Assembly: GCA_964496505.1 (NCBI GenBank)
Contig: CAZBZV010000005.1
Coordinates: 1-64,000 of the forward strand
Length of the DNA: 64,000 nucleotides
Direction: 5' to 3'
Origin: JAABVY01 sp964496505
Lineage (GTDB): Bacteria > Zixibacteria > MSB-5A5 > JAABVY01
Below, in pieces: positions 44,640-54,604 of this stretch; within the stretch, counting starts at the first letter, position 1, and each line of letters starts with the position of its first letter. The notes below the pieces were generated by a model. The model had not been told where the DNA came from and did no database searches. It was given only the letters and a program-made list of their open reading frames with translations. The translations under genes and the position numbers were made by a program.

Positions 44640-45745
44640 TGAAGTATTTCGACGAGTACCATAATCCGAAAGCCGTTTCGGCTTTTGAAGGAAAGATCAG
44701 AGATATAACTACGGGTAGCTGGACTCTGATGGAGGTTTGCGGCGGTCAGACACACAGCATCGTCAAAAACGGCATCGACCAGCTTCTGCCGGATAAGATC
44801 GAACTTCTGCACGGTCCGGGATGCCCGGTCTGTGTTACGCCCGCAGGCATTATCGATAAAGCGGTTGAGATAGCATCAAGCCCGGATACAATCTTCTGTT
44901 CATTTGGCGATATGATGAGAGTGCCGGGTACACAAAAAAGCCTGTTCGATGTAAGGACCGAAGGCGGTGATCTTCGTGTGGTCTATTCACCGCTTGATGC
45001 GCTTGAGATGGCACGGAAGGCCCCTGAAAAAGAGGTTGTATTTTTCGGAATCGGATTTGAGACCACTGCGCCTGCCAATGCTATGGCTGTTTTTCAGGCT
45101 GCTCAACTCGGGCTTGAGAACTTTTCGGTTTTATCTGCGATGGTTTTGATACCTCCGGCGATGGAGGTGATATTGTCTTCCCAGGATAATAGGGTAGATG
45201 CTTTTCTTGCGGCCGGGCATGTCTGCACGGTAAGCGGCTTCGAGCATTATGAGGATATTTCCCGAAAGTATAATGTGCCTATAGTGGTGACAGGTTTTGA
45301 GCCTCTGGATATTATTCAGGGTGTTTATATGGCCTTAAAGCAGTTGGAGAAGGGCAGGGCTGAGGTTGAAAATCAGTATACACGTTCGGTCAGACGAGAG
45401 GGGAATGTCGAGGCTCGAAAATTAGTCGAAGAAGTCTTTACGACAACCGACCGAATCTGGCGTGGCTTCGGAAAAATAGAATCAAGCGGTCTGGCGATAA
45501 ACGAGAAGTACAAACGTTTTGATGCTGATGTTAAATTCGGCAAGGTCAATGAAATCCCAGATGAAAGCGGTGTGTGTATCAGCGGTGAGATTTTGCGCGG
45601 TGTGAAAAAGCCGTTCGACTGCCGGGCCTTTGGCACAACCTGCACACCGGAGCATCCTTTGGGCGCAACGATGGTTTCCTCCGAGGGAGCCTGCAGTGCA
45701 TATTACAGCTATCGAAATTCGGATTTGCAGAAATTAAAGAGCTGA
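44639..45745 (+). CDS. hypD: Hydrogenase formation protein HypD
   Basis: This 368-residue iron-sulfur scaffold assembles the Fe(CN)2CO unit with HypC. It has MEVCGGQTHSI near residue 31, the GPGCPVCVTP motif, GFETTAP and the C-terminal cysteine cluster (CRAFGTTCTPEHPLGATMVS and CSAYY). It lies between hypC and hypE with one-base overlap and a four-base gap. Confidence 0.96.
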   Translation: MKYFDEYHNPKAVSAFEGKIRDITTGSWTLMEVCGGQTHSIVKNGIDQLLPDKIELLHGPGCPVCVTPAGIIDKAVEIASSPDTIFCSFGDMMRVPGTQKSLFDVRTEGGDLRVVYSPLDALEMARKAPEKEVVFFGIGFETTAPANAMAVFQAAQLGLENFSVLSAMVLIPPAMEVILSSQDNRVDAFLAAGHVCTVSGFEHYEDISRKYNVPIVVTGFEPLDIIQGVYMALKQLEKGRAEVENQYTRSVRREGNVEARKLVEEVFTTTDRIWRGFGKIESSGLAINEKYKRFDADVKFGKVNEIPDESGVCISGEILRGVKKPFDCRAFGTTCTPEHPLGATMVSSEGACSAYYSYRNSDLQKLKS

Positions 45746-45749
45746 GTAC

Positions 45750-46802
45750 ATGAGCAATGATATAAAATCCAGAGAGTGTCCGATTCCAAAAGACAGATAC
45801 CAGTATATCACTATGGCGCATGGCGGCGGCGGACGTTTGATGCATGAGCTGATCGAAAAGATTTTCGCCAATGCGTTTTCCTCTTCCGATCCTGACAGCG
45901 CACATGACAGCGCTATTATTGAACCATTTTCGGAAAAGCTGGCCTTTACAACAGATTCGTATGTGGTACAGCCGATATTCTTTCCGGGCGGAGATATCGG
46001 CAAACTTGCTGTTTGCGGGACTGTGAATGATCTGGCAATGAGCGGGGCGCACCCTCTTTATATCAGCGCTGGTTTTGTCCTGGAAGAGGGACTTGAAATC
46101 GAAACTCTCTGGCAAATCTGTCTTTCGATGCAGAGAGAAGCCGAGATATCGGGAGTACGAGTTATCACCGGCGATACCAAGGTTGTCGACAGGGGCAAAT
46201 GCGACCAGGTTTATATTAATACGGCCGGGATCGGCGCTATTGAGCATGATTTGGATATCGGGCCGATGAGTATTAAACCGGGTCATGCTGTTATAGTTAA
46301 CGGCGATATCGGACGGCATGGGATTGCGGTTATGGCAAAACGTGAGGGGCTGTCGTTCGAATCAGAAATCAAAAGCGACTGCAAATCGCTCTCGCCAATT
46401 GTATCGAAATTGCTCGAGGCCGGAATTCAAATCCATTGCATGCGTGACCTTACCCGCGGAGGTCTTGCCACTGCATGTGTCGAATTGGCGCGGACATCAA
46501 AGCTGCAAATAGCGCTTGAAGAAAATAGCATCCCGGTAAATGAGCAGGTGCGGGGTGCATGCGAGATGCTTGGGTTCGATCCGCTTTATGTCGCCAATGA
46601 GGGACGTTTTGTTTTGTTCGTTTCGCCCGGGGATTCCGAAAAGGCGCTGGATATAATCCGTACTGCCGATTCGGACTTTGCTCCTGAGATCATCGGAAGT
46701 GTTCGGGATGAAAGCCCCGGAATTGTCACCCTGAAAACACGATTAGGCACCGAGAGAATTGTCGATATGCTAAGCGGTGAACAGCTTCCCAGAATCTGCT
46801 GA
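45750..46802 (+). CDS. hypE: Carbamoyl dehydratase HypE
   Basis: HypE dehydrates the carbamoyl group on its C-terminal cysteine to thiocyanate, the cyanide donor. The 350-residue PurM-like protein has AHGGGGRLMHELI near the N-terminus, FTTDSYVVQPIFFPGGDIG and the required C-terminal tail PRIC. It closes the maturation run hypFCDE and the hydrogenase operon. Confidence 0.96.
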   Translation: MSNDIKSRECPIPKDRYQYITMAHGGGGRLMHELIEKIFANAFSSSDPDSAHDSAIIEPFSEKLAFTTDSYVVQPIFFPGGDIGKLAVCGTVNDLAMSGAHPLYISAGFVLEEGLEIETLWQICLSMQREAEISGVRVITGDTKVVDRGKCDQVYINTAGIGAIEHDLDIGPMSIKPGHAVIVNGDIGRHGIAVMAKREGLSFESEIKSDCKSLSPIVSKLLEAGIQIHCMRDLTRGGLATACVELARTSKLQIALEENSIPVNEQVRGACEMLGFDPLYVANEGRFVLFVSPGDSEKALDIIRTADSDFAPEIIGSVRDESPGIVTLKTRLGTERIVDMLSGEQLPRIC

Positions 46803-46808
46803 ATCCTC

Positions 46809-46844
46809 TGAAGAATAGTCTTCAAAATTGTAGAATATTCCACA
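46809..46844. promoter_or_regulatory. Tandem operator candidates upstream of the metal-efflux operon
   Basis: TGTAGAATATTCCACA at 46829-46844 differs by one base from 59080-59095, which precedes the sensor kinase gene. A degenerate copy (TGAAGAATAGTCTTCA, 46809-46824, 11 of 16 positions) lies 20 bp upstream, two helical turns away. They lie about 100-120 bp above the predicted -24/-12 promoter start, the usual distance for a sigma-54 activator. The first copy could also end the hypE transcript as a weak hairpin. Confidence 0.6.
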
Positions 46845-46908
46845 TATGTTATCTACAGTACAATAACCTATAATGGTATTTTCGTTGTTTTGCAATGACT
46901 TAAGCATA

Positions 46909-46925
46909 TTGGCATGGCATTTGTT
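46909..46925 (+). promoter_or_regulatory. Sigma-54 (-24/-12) promoter of the metal-efflux operon
   Basis: TTGGCATGGCATTTGTT fits the consensus YTGGCACGRNNNTTGCW at all but two defined positions: T for C after TGGCA and GT for GC at -12. The GG and GT elements are separated by the required ten bases. Transcription would start near 46935. Confidence 0.65.
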
Positions 46926-46939
46926 TAATAAATGACAGT

Positions 46940-48313
46940 ATGATTATGATAGTTAAAAAAAGGTGTATGGTAATATTGGGAATAGCGGCTGTCCTGTTAA
47001 TACTGCCCTCGATAATATATGGTCTGGACAAGGGTGATGCAGACAGGCTGGCCGATTCGCTTGAAGCGGTTTATCAGAAATCCTCTGCTGAGGATATTGC
47101 TGTGGATTCGAACGCCTCGCTCGATGAATATATACAGATTGCAATGAAGAATAATCCGGGGCTGAGGGCAGCCTTCTATAATTGGAAATCGGAACTCGAG
47201 AAGGCCGGGTATGCCGGGGCGCTTCCCGATCCGATGATCTCGTACGGGCATTTTATCGAAAATGTGGAGACACGTGTAGGCCCGCAGGAATTCAGGATCG
47301 GTCTGAAGCAGAGTCTGCCCTGGTTCGGCACTCTTGGCGCTAAAAAAGATGTGGCCCTTGAATCGGCCAATGCCGCCTACAAAAATTACCAGTCTGCCAA
47401 ACTGAGGCTGATTTATCAGGTTAAGGCGGCTTATTACGACCTGTACTACCTGGAGCGAGAGATACAGTTGACCGAGAATAATCTGGATTTGCTGGAATTC
47501 TGGGAGTCGGTGGCACGCACCAAATATAAAGTAGGTCAGAAGAAACATCCCGATGTTATCAAGGCCCAGGTCGAACTGGGTATGCTGGATGATGAGCTGA
47601 GAAGCCTGCGGGAAAAGGTGCGTCCTGCAAAAGCACGTCTGCTTGAAGCGATAAACTCATCCGGCAAAATAGAGATTCGAATGCCCGATTCGATTTATGT
47701 CGAGGAGTTCGAGCTGTCCGGGGATTCGCTAATTTCGGCCTCAGTTCAAAACAATCCCGATATCGACGCTGTCAGATCATTGATCGAGAAGGAAAAGGCG
47801 GGAATGAGGCTGGCAGGCAAAGCATCATACCCCAGCTTCACATTCGGTGTGGATTATATCGAAACCGGTGATGCGATCAATCCATCTCTGGAAGAAAGTG
47901 GCAAGGATCCCTGGATGATCTCGGCCGGAATAAATCTGCCGATCTGGTTCGGAAAAAACAAGGCAAAAAGAGAGGAAGCGGAAGCGCGCTATAAAATGAC
48001 TCAGGAAAAACTCGAAGATGCGCAAAATAAAATTATAACAATGGTAGAGGAAGCTGTTTACATGCATAACGATGCTGTTCGCAAGGTCAGCCTGTATCGT
48101 GACGGGTTGATTCCCAAGGCGGAACAGTCATTGAATGTATCGTTTTCGGCATATCAGGCGGGCGACACCGATTTTCTGAATGTACTCGACGCTCAAAGAC
48201 AGCTTCTGGACTTTCATCTAAAATACGAAAAAGCAAAAGCAAACCTGGCCAAAACCAGGGCCAGAATTGAAGTGCTGACAGGAAATGAAATTTATCCAGA
48301 ATTAAATTATTAA
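46940..48313 (+). CDS. TolC-family outer-membrane efflux protein (CusC/CzcC-like)
   Basis: This 457-residue protein is the outer-membrane channel of the tripartite pump encoded downstream. It has a signal peptide (about residues 1-28, VILGIAAVLLILPSIIYG) and the two TolC repeats of coiled-coil helices, with NPGLRAAFYNWKSELEKA, the coiled-coil around residues 140-210, NPDIDAVRSLIEKEKAG and TDFLNVLDAQRQLLDF in the second repeat. The predicted sigma-54 start is only a few bases before the ATG, so translation may instead begin at an internal ATG (46946 or 46967). Confidence 0.9.
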   Translation: MIMIVKKRCMVILGIAAVLLILPSIIYGLDKGDADRLADSLEAVYQKSSAEDIAVDSNASLDEYIQIAMKNNPGLRAAFYNWKSELEKAGYAGALPDPMISYGHFIENVETRVGPQEFRIGLKQSLPWFGTLGAKKDVALESANAAYKNYQSAKLRLIYQVKAAYYDLYYLEREIQLTENNLDLLEFWESVARTKYKVGQKKHPDVIKAQVELGMLDDELRSLREKVRPAKARLLEAINSSGKIEIRMPDSIYVEEFELSGDSLISASVQNNPDIDAVRSLIEKEKAGMRLAGKASYPSFTFGVDYIETGDAINPSLEESGKDPWMISAGINLPIWFGKNKAKREEAEARYKMTQEKLEDAQNKIITMVEEAVYMHNDAVRKVSLYRDGLIPKAEQSLNVSFSAYQAGDTDFLNVLDAQRQLLDFHLKYEKAKANLAKTRARIEVLTGNEIYPELNY

Positions 48314-48334
48314 ACCTTTGAAAGGAGCCATAAG

Positions 48335-48862
48335 ATGAGAAAGCTTCAGTTTATTACAATCGTATTTGCGATTTCCATTTTCACATTCGGACTTGCCTTT
48401 GCCGGCGAGGGCCATGAGAAGCATGAGAAGGCTGAAAAAGCCGAAAAGGCCGAAGCTGTGGAAATGAAGGCACAGACTCACTGCCCGGTTATGGGCGGCA
48501 AGATCAACAAAGAGGTCTACACTGACATTCAGGGCCAGAGAGTTTATCACTGCTGCGCCGGATGTTCCAAGCCGCTGCGTGAAGATCCGGATAAGTATTT
48601 CCAGAAAGCCGCCGCCGAAGGTGTGATCTTCGAGAATATCCAGACTGCCTGCCCTGTTTCCGGCAAGGAACTGGAAGCCAAGGAAGTCTATACCGACTTT
48701 GAAGGGCGCAGGGTTTATTTCTGCTGCGCCGGATGCATAGCGCCTTTTGAAAAAGAGCCTAAGAAATACCTCGGAGTTCTGGACGAGCAGTCGAATGGCG
48801 GTGAAAAATCGGAAGAACCTGAAAAGAACGAGGAAAAGGCTGAGAAACATCACGAGATGTAA
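48335..48862 (+). CDS. Exported protein with tandem YHS/TRASH-type metal-binding domains
   Basis: This 175-residue protein has a signal peptide (about residues 1-24, ending LAFAGEG), a lysine/glutamate-rich linker with HEKHEKAEKAEKAE, and two copies of one small domain: CPVMGGKINKEVYTDIQGQR, then VYHCCAGC; and CPVSGKELEAKEVYTDFEGR, then VYFCCAGC. Each has the cysteine layout of YHS/TRASH domains that bind copper or other soft metals. It sits between the TolC and adaptor genes, so it may collect metal for the pump or report it to the sensor. Confidence 0.85.
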   Translation: MRKLQFITIVFAISIFTFGLAFAGEGHEKHEKAEKAEKAEAVEMKAQTHCPVMGGKINKEVYTDIQGQRVYHCCAGCSKPLREDPDKYFQKAAAEGVIFENIQTACPVSGKELEAKEVYTDFEGRRVYFCCAGCIAPFEKEPKKYLGVLDEQSNGGEKSEEPEKNEEKAEKHHEM

Positions 48863-48891
48863 TAGTATTTCGATGCTGAAAGGAGAAAGCC

Positions 48892-50826
48892 ATGACTGGA
48901 AAGAAAACTGACAAAGGAAGCTGGTTCGGATTTATACCGCGCCGCGGAAAAGGACTTATTGTATTCATACTGCTGATCGCAGCGGCATTCTCCTTCGGCT
49001 TGATAATATCCGGCGGCAATAATACTACAACAGAAGCCGCCGACGCGCATGATCACGGGGATGCCGAGGCACAAACCGCATCAGCCGAAGCAACCATCTG
49101 GACCTGCTCCATGCATCCTCAGATCAAGCTTCCCGAGGAAGGCAAGTGTCCGATTTGCTTTATGGATTTGATACCGCTCGAGTCGGATGACGGCTCCGAT
49201 CTGGGACCGCGTCAGCTTAAGATGTCCGAAACTGCCAAAAAGCTGGCCCGGATTCAGACTACCCCGGTCAGGCGCACTTTTGCCGAATCGGAAGTCAGGA
49301 TGAGCGGTAAGATCGCCTATGATGAAACCGAGGTCTCCTATATAACGGCATGGGTGCCCGGCAGGCTGGATGAGATGTTTGTGGATTTTACGGGTGAGTC
49401 TGTAAGAAAAGGTGAACATATGGTGCATATTTATTCACCTGAATTGATCAGCGCTCAGGAAGAGCTTTTACAGGCCAAACAATCTATCCAAAAGCTTAAA
49501 AATGGTAACTCGGTTTTGAAGTCGACGGCCGAATTGACACTACATTCCGCCCGTGAGAAACTTCGTCTATACGGCCTCACGAATGAGCAAATTCAGGAAA
49601 TAGAGGAGTCCGGCGTGGTATTGGAACAGGTTATGCTTAAATCTCCAGTCAGCGGCGTGGTAGTCGAGAAGAATGCCAAAGAGGGTATGTATGTAAAAAC
49701 AGGCACTCAGATTTATACCATAGCAGACCTTTCCAGTATCTGGGTGTTTTTTGATGCTTACGAGACAGATCTTGCCTGGCTGAAGGTTGGGCAGGATGTG
49801 GTGTTCACATCTCCATCATTCCCCGGAAGAGAGTTCAATGCCGAGATTACCTTCATTGATCCGGTAATCGATCCCAGAAGCCGTACCGCCAGGGTTCGTG
49901 CGGAGTTCGACAATCCGGACGGTATGCTCAAGCCGGATATGTTCGTAAGCGGAACTGTGCTTTCAACAATTGACAGCGAGGGTGATGTGGTTACAGGCCA
50001 AATGGCTGGTTCCGAATCCGAAGAGCCGCTTGTAATTCCGGCTTCGGCACCGCTTTTGACCGGTAAACGTGCGGTAGTTTATGTCGAACTGACCGAGGGC
50101 GACAAACCGGTCTTTGAGGGGCGCGAGGTCGAGCTGGGACCTCGTGCGGGTGATCTGTATGTTGTCAAATCCGGTTTGGCTGAGGGCGAGATGGTTGTTA
50201 CCAATGGCGCTTTTAAGATCGATAGCGAACTTCAGATACAGGCCAAACCCAGTATGATGTTCGTGGAAAGCAAAACCGGAGAGGATCAGCAGAATGAAAT
50301 GCATACTCCGATATCAAGACCATCCGAACAGAAAGAAACGGAGGAACTGGACGTCAGTTCCGAGGCCTTACAGGCGTTGATACCGGTTTACGAGGACTAT
50401 TTTGAGGTCCAGATGGCCCTGGCCTCGGACGATCAGAGCGCCGCTAATAAAGCATACAGCGAGTTGAAGGAATCCATCGGGAATGTGGATATGGGTCTTT
50501 TCAAGGACAAAGCACATATGAAGTGGATGGAGTTTTCAGACGAGATTTCAAAGTATGCCGAAGCGGGAGCAAAATCTGAGAGCATCGAAGAATCGCGGGA
50601 CGCTTTCTTCGGCCTGTCTAATACTATGATCGAAATGCAGGAAACTCTCGGGCATGCCTCCCGGCAGGACTATTTCCTGACATTCTGTCCGATGGCCCGT
50701 GATAATCAGGGTGCCTACTGGCTTCAGACTGTGGATACCGTTTACAATTCATTTTACGGCGCAATGATGCTCCGCTGTGGAGAGATTAAGGAGAAGCTCA
50801 CACCTATAACGGAGAAGACCAATTAA
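48892..50826 (+). CDS. RND efflux periplasmic adaptor (CusB-like) with heavy-metal and DUF3347 domains
   Basis: This 644-residue membrane-fusion protein has one N-terminal membrane segment (about residues 20-42), a heavy-metal-binding domain (WTCSMHPQIKLPEEGKCPIC, then FMDLIPL, residues about 66-98), the adaptor barrel and lipoyl hairpin (residues about 110-450, VVEKNAKEGMYVKTGTQIYT), and a C-terminal DUF3347-type helical domain (about 490-640, FEVQMALASDDQSAANKAY, QDYFLTFCPMARDNQGAYWL). The Cys/Met/His motifs fit copper or silver. The permease gene begins one base after its stop. Confidence 0.92.
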   Translation: MTGKKTDKGSWFGFIPRRGKGLIVFILLIAAAFSFGLIISGGNNTTTEAADAHDHGDAEAQTASAEATIWTCSMHPQIKLPEEGKCPICFMDLIPLESDDGSDLGPRQLKMSETAKKLARIQTTPVRRTFAESEVRMSGKIAYDETEVSYITAWVPGRLDEMFVDFTGESVRKGEHMVHIYSPELISAQEELLQAKQSIQKLKNGNSVLKSTAELTLHSAREKLRLYGLTNEQIQEIEESGVVLEQVMLKSPVSGVVVEKNAKEGMYVKTGTQIYTIADLSSIWVFFDAYETDLAWLKVGQDVVFTSPSFPGREFNAEITFIDPVIDPRSRTARVRAEFDNPDGMLKPDMFVSGTVLSTIDSEGDVVTGQMAGSESEEPLVIPASAPLLTGKRAVVYVELTEGDKPVFEGREVELGPRAGDLYVVKSGLAEGEMVVTNGAFKIDSELQIQAKPSMMFVESKTGEDQQNEMHTPISRPSEQKETEELDVSSEALQALIPVYEDYFEVQMALASDDQSAANKAYSELKESIGNVDMGLFKDKAHMKWMEFSDEISKYAEAGAKSESIEESRDAFFGLSNTMIEMQETLGHASRQDYFLTFCPMARDNQGAYWLQTVDTVYNSFYGAMMLRCGEIKEKLTPITEKTN

Positions 50827-50827
50827 T

Positions 50828-53800
50828 ATGGCTGACTCAGATTTCAATAAGACATCAATCCTGGACAAGATAATACGCTTCTGCCTGGATAACAAGCTGG
50901 TCGTCTCCCTGCTGACCCTGATGATTATCGGCTGGGGTATTATGGTAGCCCCGTTCGACTGGGAGATGGGCAGCCTGCCTCGTGATCCGGTGCCGGTTGA
51001 CGCGATTCCGGATATCGGAGAGAATCAGCAGATAGTATTCACCGAGTGGATGGGACGGTCGCCGCAGGATGTCGAAGATCAGGTAACCTATCCGCTCACT
51101 GTCTCGCTTCTGGGGATACCAGGCGTTAAGAGCATACGCAGCTATTCATATCTTGGGTTTTCGACCGTATATGTAATCTTCAAGGAAGATGTCGAGTTCT
51201 ACTGGTCACGTTCGCGTGTTCTGGAGAAACTGAATTCGCTTCCCCCGGGGACATTGCCGGAGGGAGTGAATCCCACACTCGGGCCGGATGCCACAGCATT
51301 GGGGCAGGTCTTCTGGTACACATTAGAGGGGCGTGATCCCGATGGCAATCCGACTGGTGGATGGGACCTGCATGAGCTCAGATCGATTCAGGACTACACC
51401 GTGCGTTATGCACTCCAGTCGGCTGACGGTGTCTCCGAGGTCGCCTCTATCGGCGGATATGTTCAGGAATACCAGATCGACGTCATCCCCAGCGCGCTGA
51501 AGGCGCATGATATCAAGCTTACCGATGTCTTCAATGCTGTCAGGATGTCCAATGTCGATGTGGGCGCCAAGACGATCGAGATCAACCGGGTTGAGTATGT
51601 TATCCGCGGTCTCGGATTTATAGAAAGCCTGGATGATATTCGCAATTCGGTTATTCTCGAGCGTGAGAATGTCCCGATACGGATTGCCGATGTTGCCAAT
51701 GTTTCGCTCGGACCTGCAATGAGGCGCGGGGCGCTGGATAAAGGCGGGGCCGAGGCTGTGGGCGGAGTAGTGGTTGTCCGTTATGGTGAAAATCCACTTG
51801 CGACCATTAACAATGTCAAGGCTAAGATCGAGGAGATTGCACCGGGCCTCCCCAAGAAGACTCTCGCCGACGGCACCGAATCGCAGGTGACGATAGTGCC
51901 GTTCTACGATCGTACCGGGCTTATCTATGAGACCTTGGGAACGTTGAATACGGCGCTTATCGATGAGATACTGGTTACGATTATTGTCGTAATCATGATG
52001 GTCTTTCATATCCGCAGTTCGCTTTTAATCTCGGGCCTTCTGCCAATTACGGTCCTGATGGTGTTTATCGGAATGAAGCTGTTTGGGGTGGATGCCAATA
52101 TCGTCGCCCTTTCGGGAATCGCGATTGCAATCGGCACGATTGTCGATATGGGCGTGATTATCTGCGAGAACATACTGCGGCATCTTGAAAAAGCGCCTCC
52201 CGATGCTAAAAAGCGGGAGGTTATCTTCGAGGCTGCCTCCGAAGTTAGCAGCGCGGTACTGACCGCTATTTTGACTACCGTAATATCATTTTTGCCGGTG
52301 TTTACGATGGTGGCCGCCGAGGGCAAGCTGTTCAAGCCGCTGGCCTATACCAAAACATTTGCATTGGTGGCCTCGGTAATAGTTGCCCTGACGATTATAC
52401 CTCCCTTCGCGGATTTGCTGTTTACTCGCAAAGCAAAACTTTCAAGATTCAAGAGTCTGCTTCCAATCGGTATTTTTATAGCCGGAGCTTTTGTAGCAGT
52501 CTTCTGGTCGCTCTGGCTGACAGGTTTGGCCTTAATTGCAATTGCGGCCTATTTGCAGTTCAGGAAATATATCCCCGAAAATATACAGGTATTGATTCCG
52601 AGGTATTTTAACTACCTTATTGTGCTCGTGGTCGGGGCATTTCTAGCCCAGCACTGGATCCCGCTGGGTATCGGGAACGGCTTTCTGGTTAATTACATTT
52701 TCGTGATAGTTTTGATTGGGGGGATACTGCTTCTGTTTATGGGGTTGATGAAAATATATGAGTCTGTTCTTAGATGGTGCCTTGAACATAAACTGCTGTT
52801 TCTGGCCGTACCCACTTTACTTGTATTTCTGGGTATATCGACCTGGCTGGGATTCGATAAAATTTTTGGATTCATGCCGGACTTTGTCAGATCGACCGGC
52901 TTGTATACGTCATTGAATCATACTTTCCCCGGCCTTGGCAAGGAATTCATGCCCGATCTGGATGAGGGTTCATTTTTGTATATGCCCACAACAATGCCGC
53001 ATGCCTCGATTGGAGAGGCGCTTGAAGTGCTGCAATTGCAGGATCAGGCCTTTAATGCTATCCCTGAGATAGAGAGTGTGGTCGGCAAGATCGGACGAGT
53101 GGATTCGCCGCTGGATCCGGCTCCGATCTCAATGATAGAGACGATTATAAATTACAAGTCCGAGTATAGAACAAACAAAGACGGCAAGGTTCTGAAGTTT
53201 AGATATAACAGCGAGAATGAGGAATTTGTACGGGATGACAGGGGTGAGCTTATCCCCGATGACGACGGCAGGCCATATCGTCAATGGCGCGATCATATAA
53301 AAAATCCCGATGATATCTGGGATGAGATTGTCAAGGCAGGCAAGATACCGGGCACAACCTCAGCCCCCAAACTTCAGCCGATTGCCACGCGAATAGTTAT
53401 GCTTCAGTCGGGCATGCGTGCGCCCATGGGGGTTAAAGTCAAGGGACCTGATCTTGCAACGATTGAGCAAGTGGGCTATGAGATCGAAAAATATTTGAAG
53501 GAACTGCCGCAGGTGGAACCGGCCTCCGTGCTGGCCGACAGAATCGTGGGCAAGCCGTATCTGGAAATCGACATTGACCGGGAAAAAATAGCACGTTACG
53601 GTATTCATATCAGAAAAGTCCAGGATATAATCGAGGTTGCGATCGGCGGCAAGCGTCTGACAACAACGGTCGAAGGACGTGAACGGTATCCGGTAAGAGT
53701 CCGTTATCCCCGTGAGCTTCGAAATACACTGGAAACGCTGGGAGAAATTCTGGTGCCCGCATCTGACGGCACCCAGATACCGTTAAAGCAACTGGCCGAG

Positions 53801-54604
53801 ATAGAATTCCGCCGCGGTCCGATGGTGATAAAATCCGAGGATACATTTTTGATCGGATATGTGATCTTCGACAAGAAGCCGGGGTATGCCGAGGTCGAGG
53901 TTGTGCAGGCGGCCGATGATTATCTTAAGTCAAAAATCGAAGAAGGTGAATTCGATATTCCCGCCGGAGTGAGTTACAGTTTTGCCGGAAGCTACCAGAA
54001 CCAGATAAGGGCAGAGAAGAAATTGATGATAGTGCTTCCCTTATCGCTTTTGATAATCTTCCTGATACTCTATTTCCAATTCAAGAAAGTCTCCACGACT
54101 ATGCTGGTGTTCTCGGGCATTTTCGTGGCCTGGGCGGGCGGATTTTTGATGCTCTGGTTTTACGGCCAGGACTGGTTTTTGAATTTCTCGCTCTTTGGGG
54201 TGGATTTCCGAGAGTTGTTTCAGGTAAGGCAGTATAATTTATCGGTCGCTGTCTGGGTTGGATTTCTGGCGTTGTTTGGAATTGCCACCGACAACGGTGT
54301 AATCGTGGCTACTTATCTGCGCCAGGTATTCGATAGAAGAAAGCCCGTGACGATCGGCGAAATCAGGGAGGCAACTGTGGAGGCGGCCATGCGAAGAATC
54401 CGTCCGGCCCTGATGACCGCAGGCACGACTATACTCGCACTCATACCTGTTCTAACCTCGACCGGTAAAGGCTCGGATATCATGGTACCGATGGCGATAC
54501 CCTCATTCGGCGGTATGACGGTGGTTTTGATTACGGTTTTTGTGGTGCCGGTTTTGTACAGCGCAATTGCCGAGCGTAAAGCCAAAGTAACGACAGAGGT
54601 CTGA
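50828..54604 (+). CDS. Heavy-metal efflux RND permease (CusA/CzcA family)
   Basis: This 1258-residue proton-driven permease exports metal from the periplasm or cytoplasm through the adaptor and TolC protein. The proton-relay motif of the metal subfamily is present (GTIVDMGVIICENI), as are WMGRSPQDVEDQVTYPL and PMAIPSFGGMT near the C-terminus. It is about 200 residues longer than E. coli CusA, mainly through four extra membrane segments after TM6 (residues about 545-690) and a loop around 775-850. Methionines in VMLQSGMRAPMG, near the CusA substrate site, fit copper or silver. Confidence 0.92.
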   Translation: MADSDFNKTSILDKIIRFCLDNKLVVSLLTLMIIGWGIMVAPFDWEMGSLPRDPVPVDAIPDIGENQQIVFTEWMGRSPQDVEDQVTYPLTVSLLGIPGVKSIRSYSYLGFSTVYVIFKEDVEFYWSRSRVLEKLNSLPPGTLPEGVNPTLGPDATALGQVFWYTLEGRDPDGNPTGGWDLHELRSIQDYTVRYALQSADGVSEVASIGGYVQEYQIDVIPSALKAHDIKLTDVFNAVRMSNVDVGAKTIEINRVEYVIRGLGFIESLDDIRNSVILERENVPIRIADVANVSLGPAMRRGALDKGGAEAVGGVVVVRYGENPLATINNVKAKIEEIAPGLPKKTLADGTESQVTIVPFYDRTGLIYETLGTLNTALIDEILVTIIVVIMMVFHIRSSLLISGLLPITVLMVFIGMKLFGVDANIVALSGIAIAIGTIVDMGVIICENILRHLEKAPPDAKKREVIFEAASEVSSAVLTAILTTVISFLPVFTMVAAEGKLFKPLAYTKTFALVASVIVALTIIPPFADLLFTRKAKLSRFKSLLPIGIFIAGAFVAVFWSLWLTGLALIAIAAYLQFRKYIPENIQVLIPRYFNYLIVLVVGAFLAQHWIPLGIGNGFLVNYIFVIVLIGGILLLFMGLMKIYESVLRWCLEHKLLFLAVPTLLVFLGISTWLGFDKIFGFMPDFVRSTGLYTSLNHTFPGLGKEFMPDLDEGSFLYMPTTMPHASIGEALEVLQLQDQAFNAIPEIESVVGKIGRVDSPLDPAPISMIETIINYKSEYRTNKDGKVLKFRYNSENEEFVRDDRGELIPDDDGRPYRQWRDHIKNPDDIWDEIVKAGKIPGTTSAPKLQPIATRIVMLQSGMRAPMGVKVKGPDLATIEQVGYEIEKYLKELPQVEPASVLADRIVGKPYLEIDIDREKIARYGIHIRKVQDIIEVAIGGKRLTTTVEGRERYPVRVRYPRELRNTLETLGEILVPASDGTQIPLKQLAEIEFRRGPMVIKSEDTFLIGYVIFDKKPGYAEVEVVQAADDYLKSKIEEGEFDIPAGVSYSFAGSYQNQIRAEKKLMIVLPLSLLIIFLILYFQFKKVSTTMLVFSGIFVAWAGGFLMLWFYGQDWFLNFSLFGVDFRELFQVRQYNLSVAVWVGFLALFGIATDNGVIVATYLRQVFDRRKPVTIGEIREATVEAAMRRIRPALMTAGTTILALIPVLTSTGKGSDIMVPMAIPSFGGMTVVLITVFVVPVLYSAIAERKAKVTTEV

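Noticed and set aside
48302..48853. 183-codon open frame on the minus strand, hydrophobic
   Set aside because: It is the antisense of the tandem YHS-type gene, whose cysteine motifs and signal peptide are clear.
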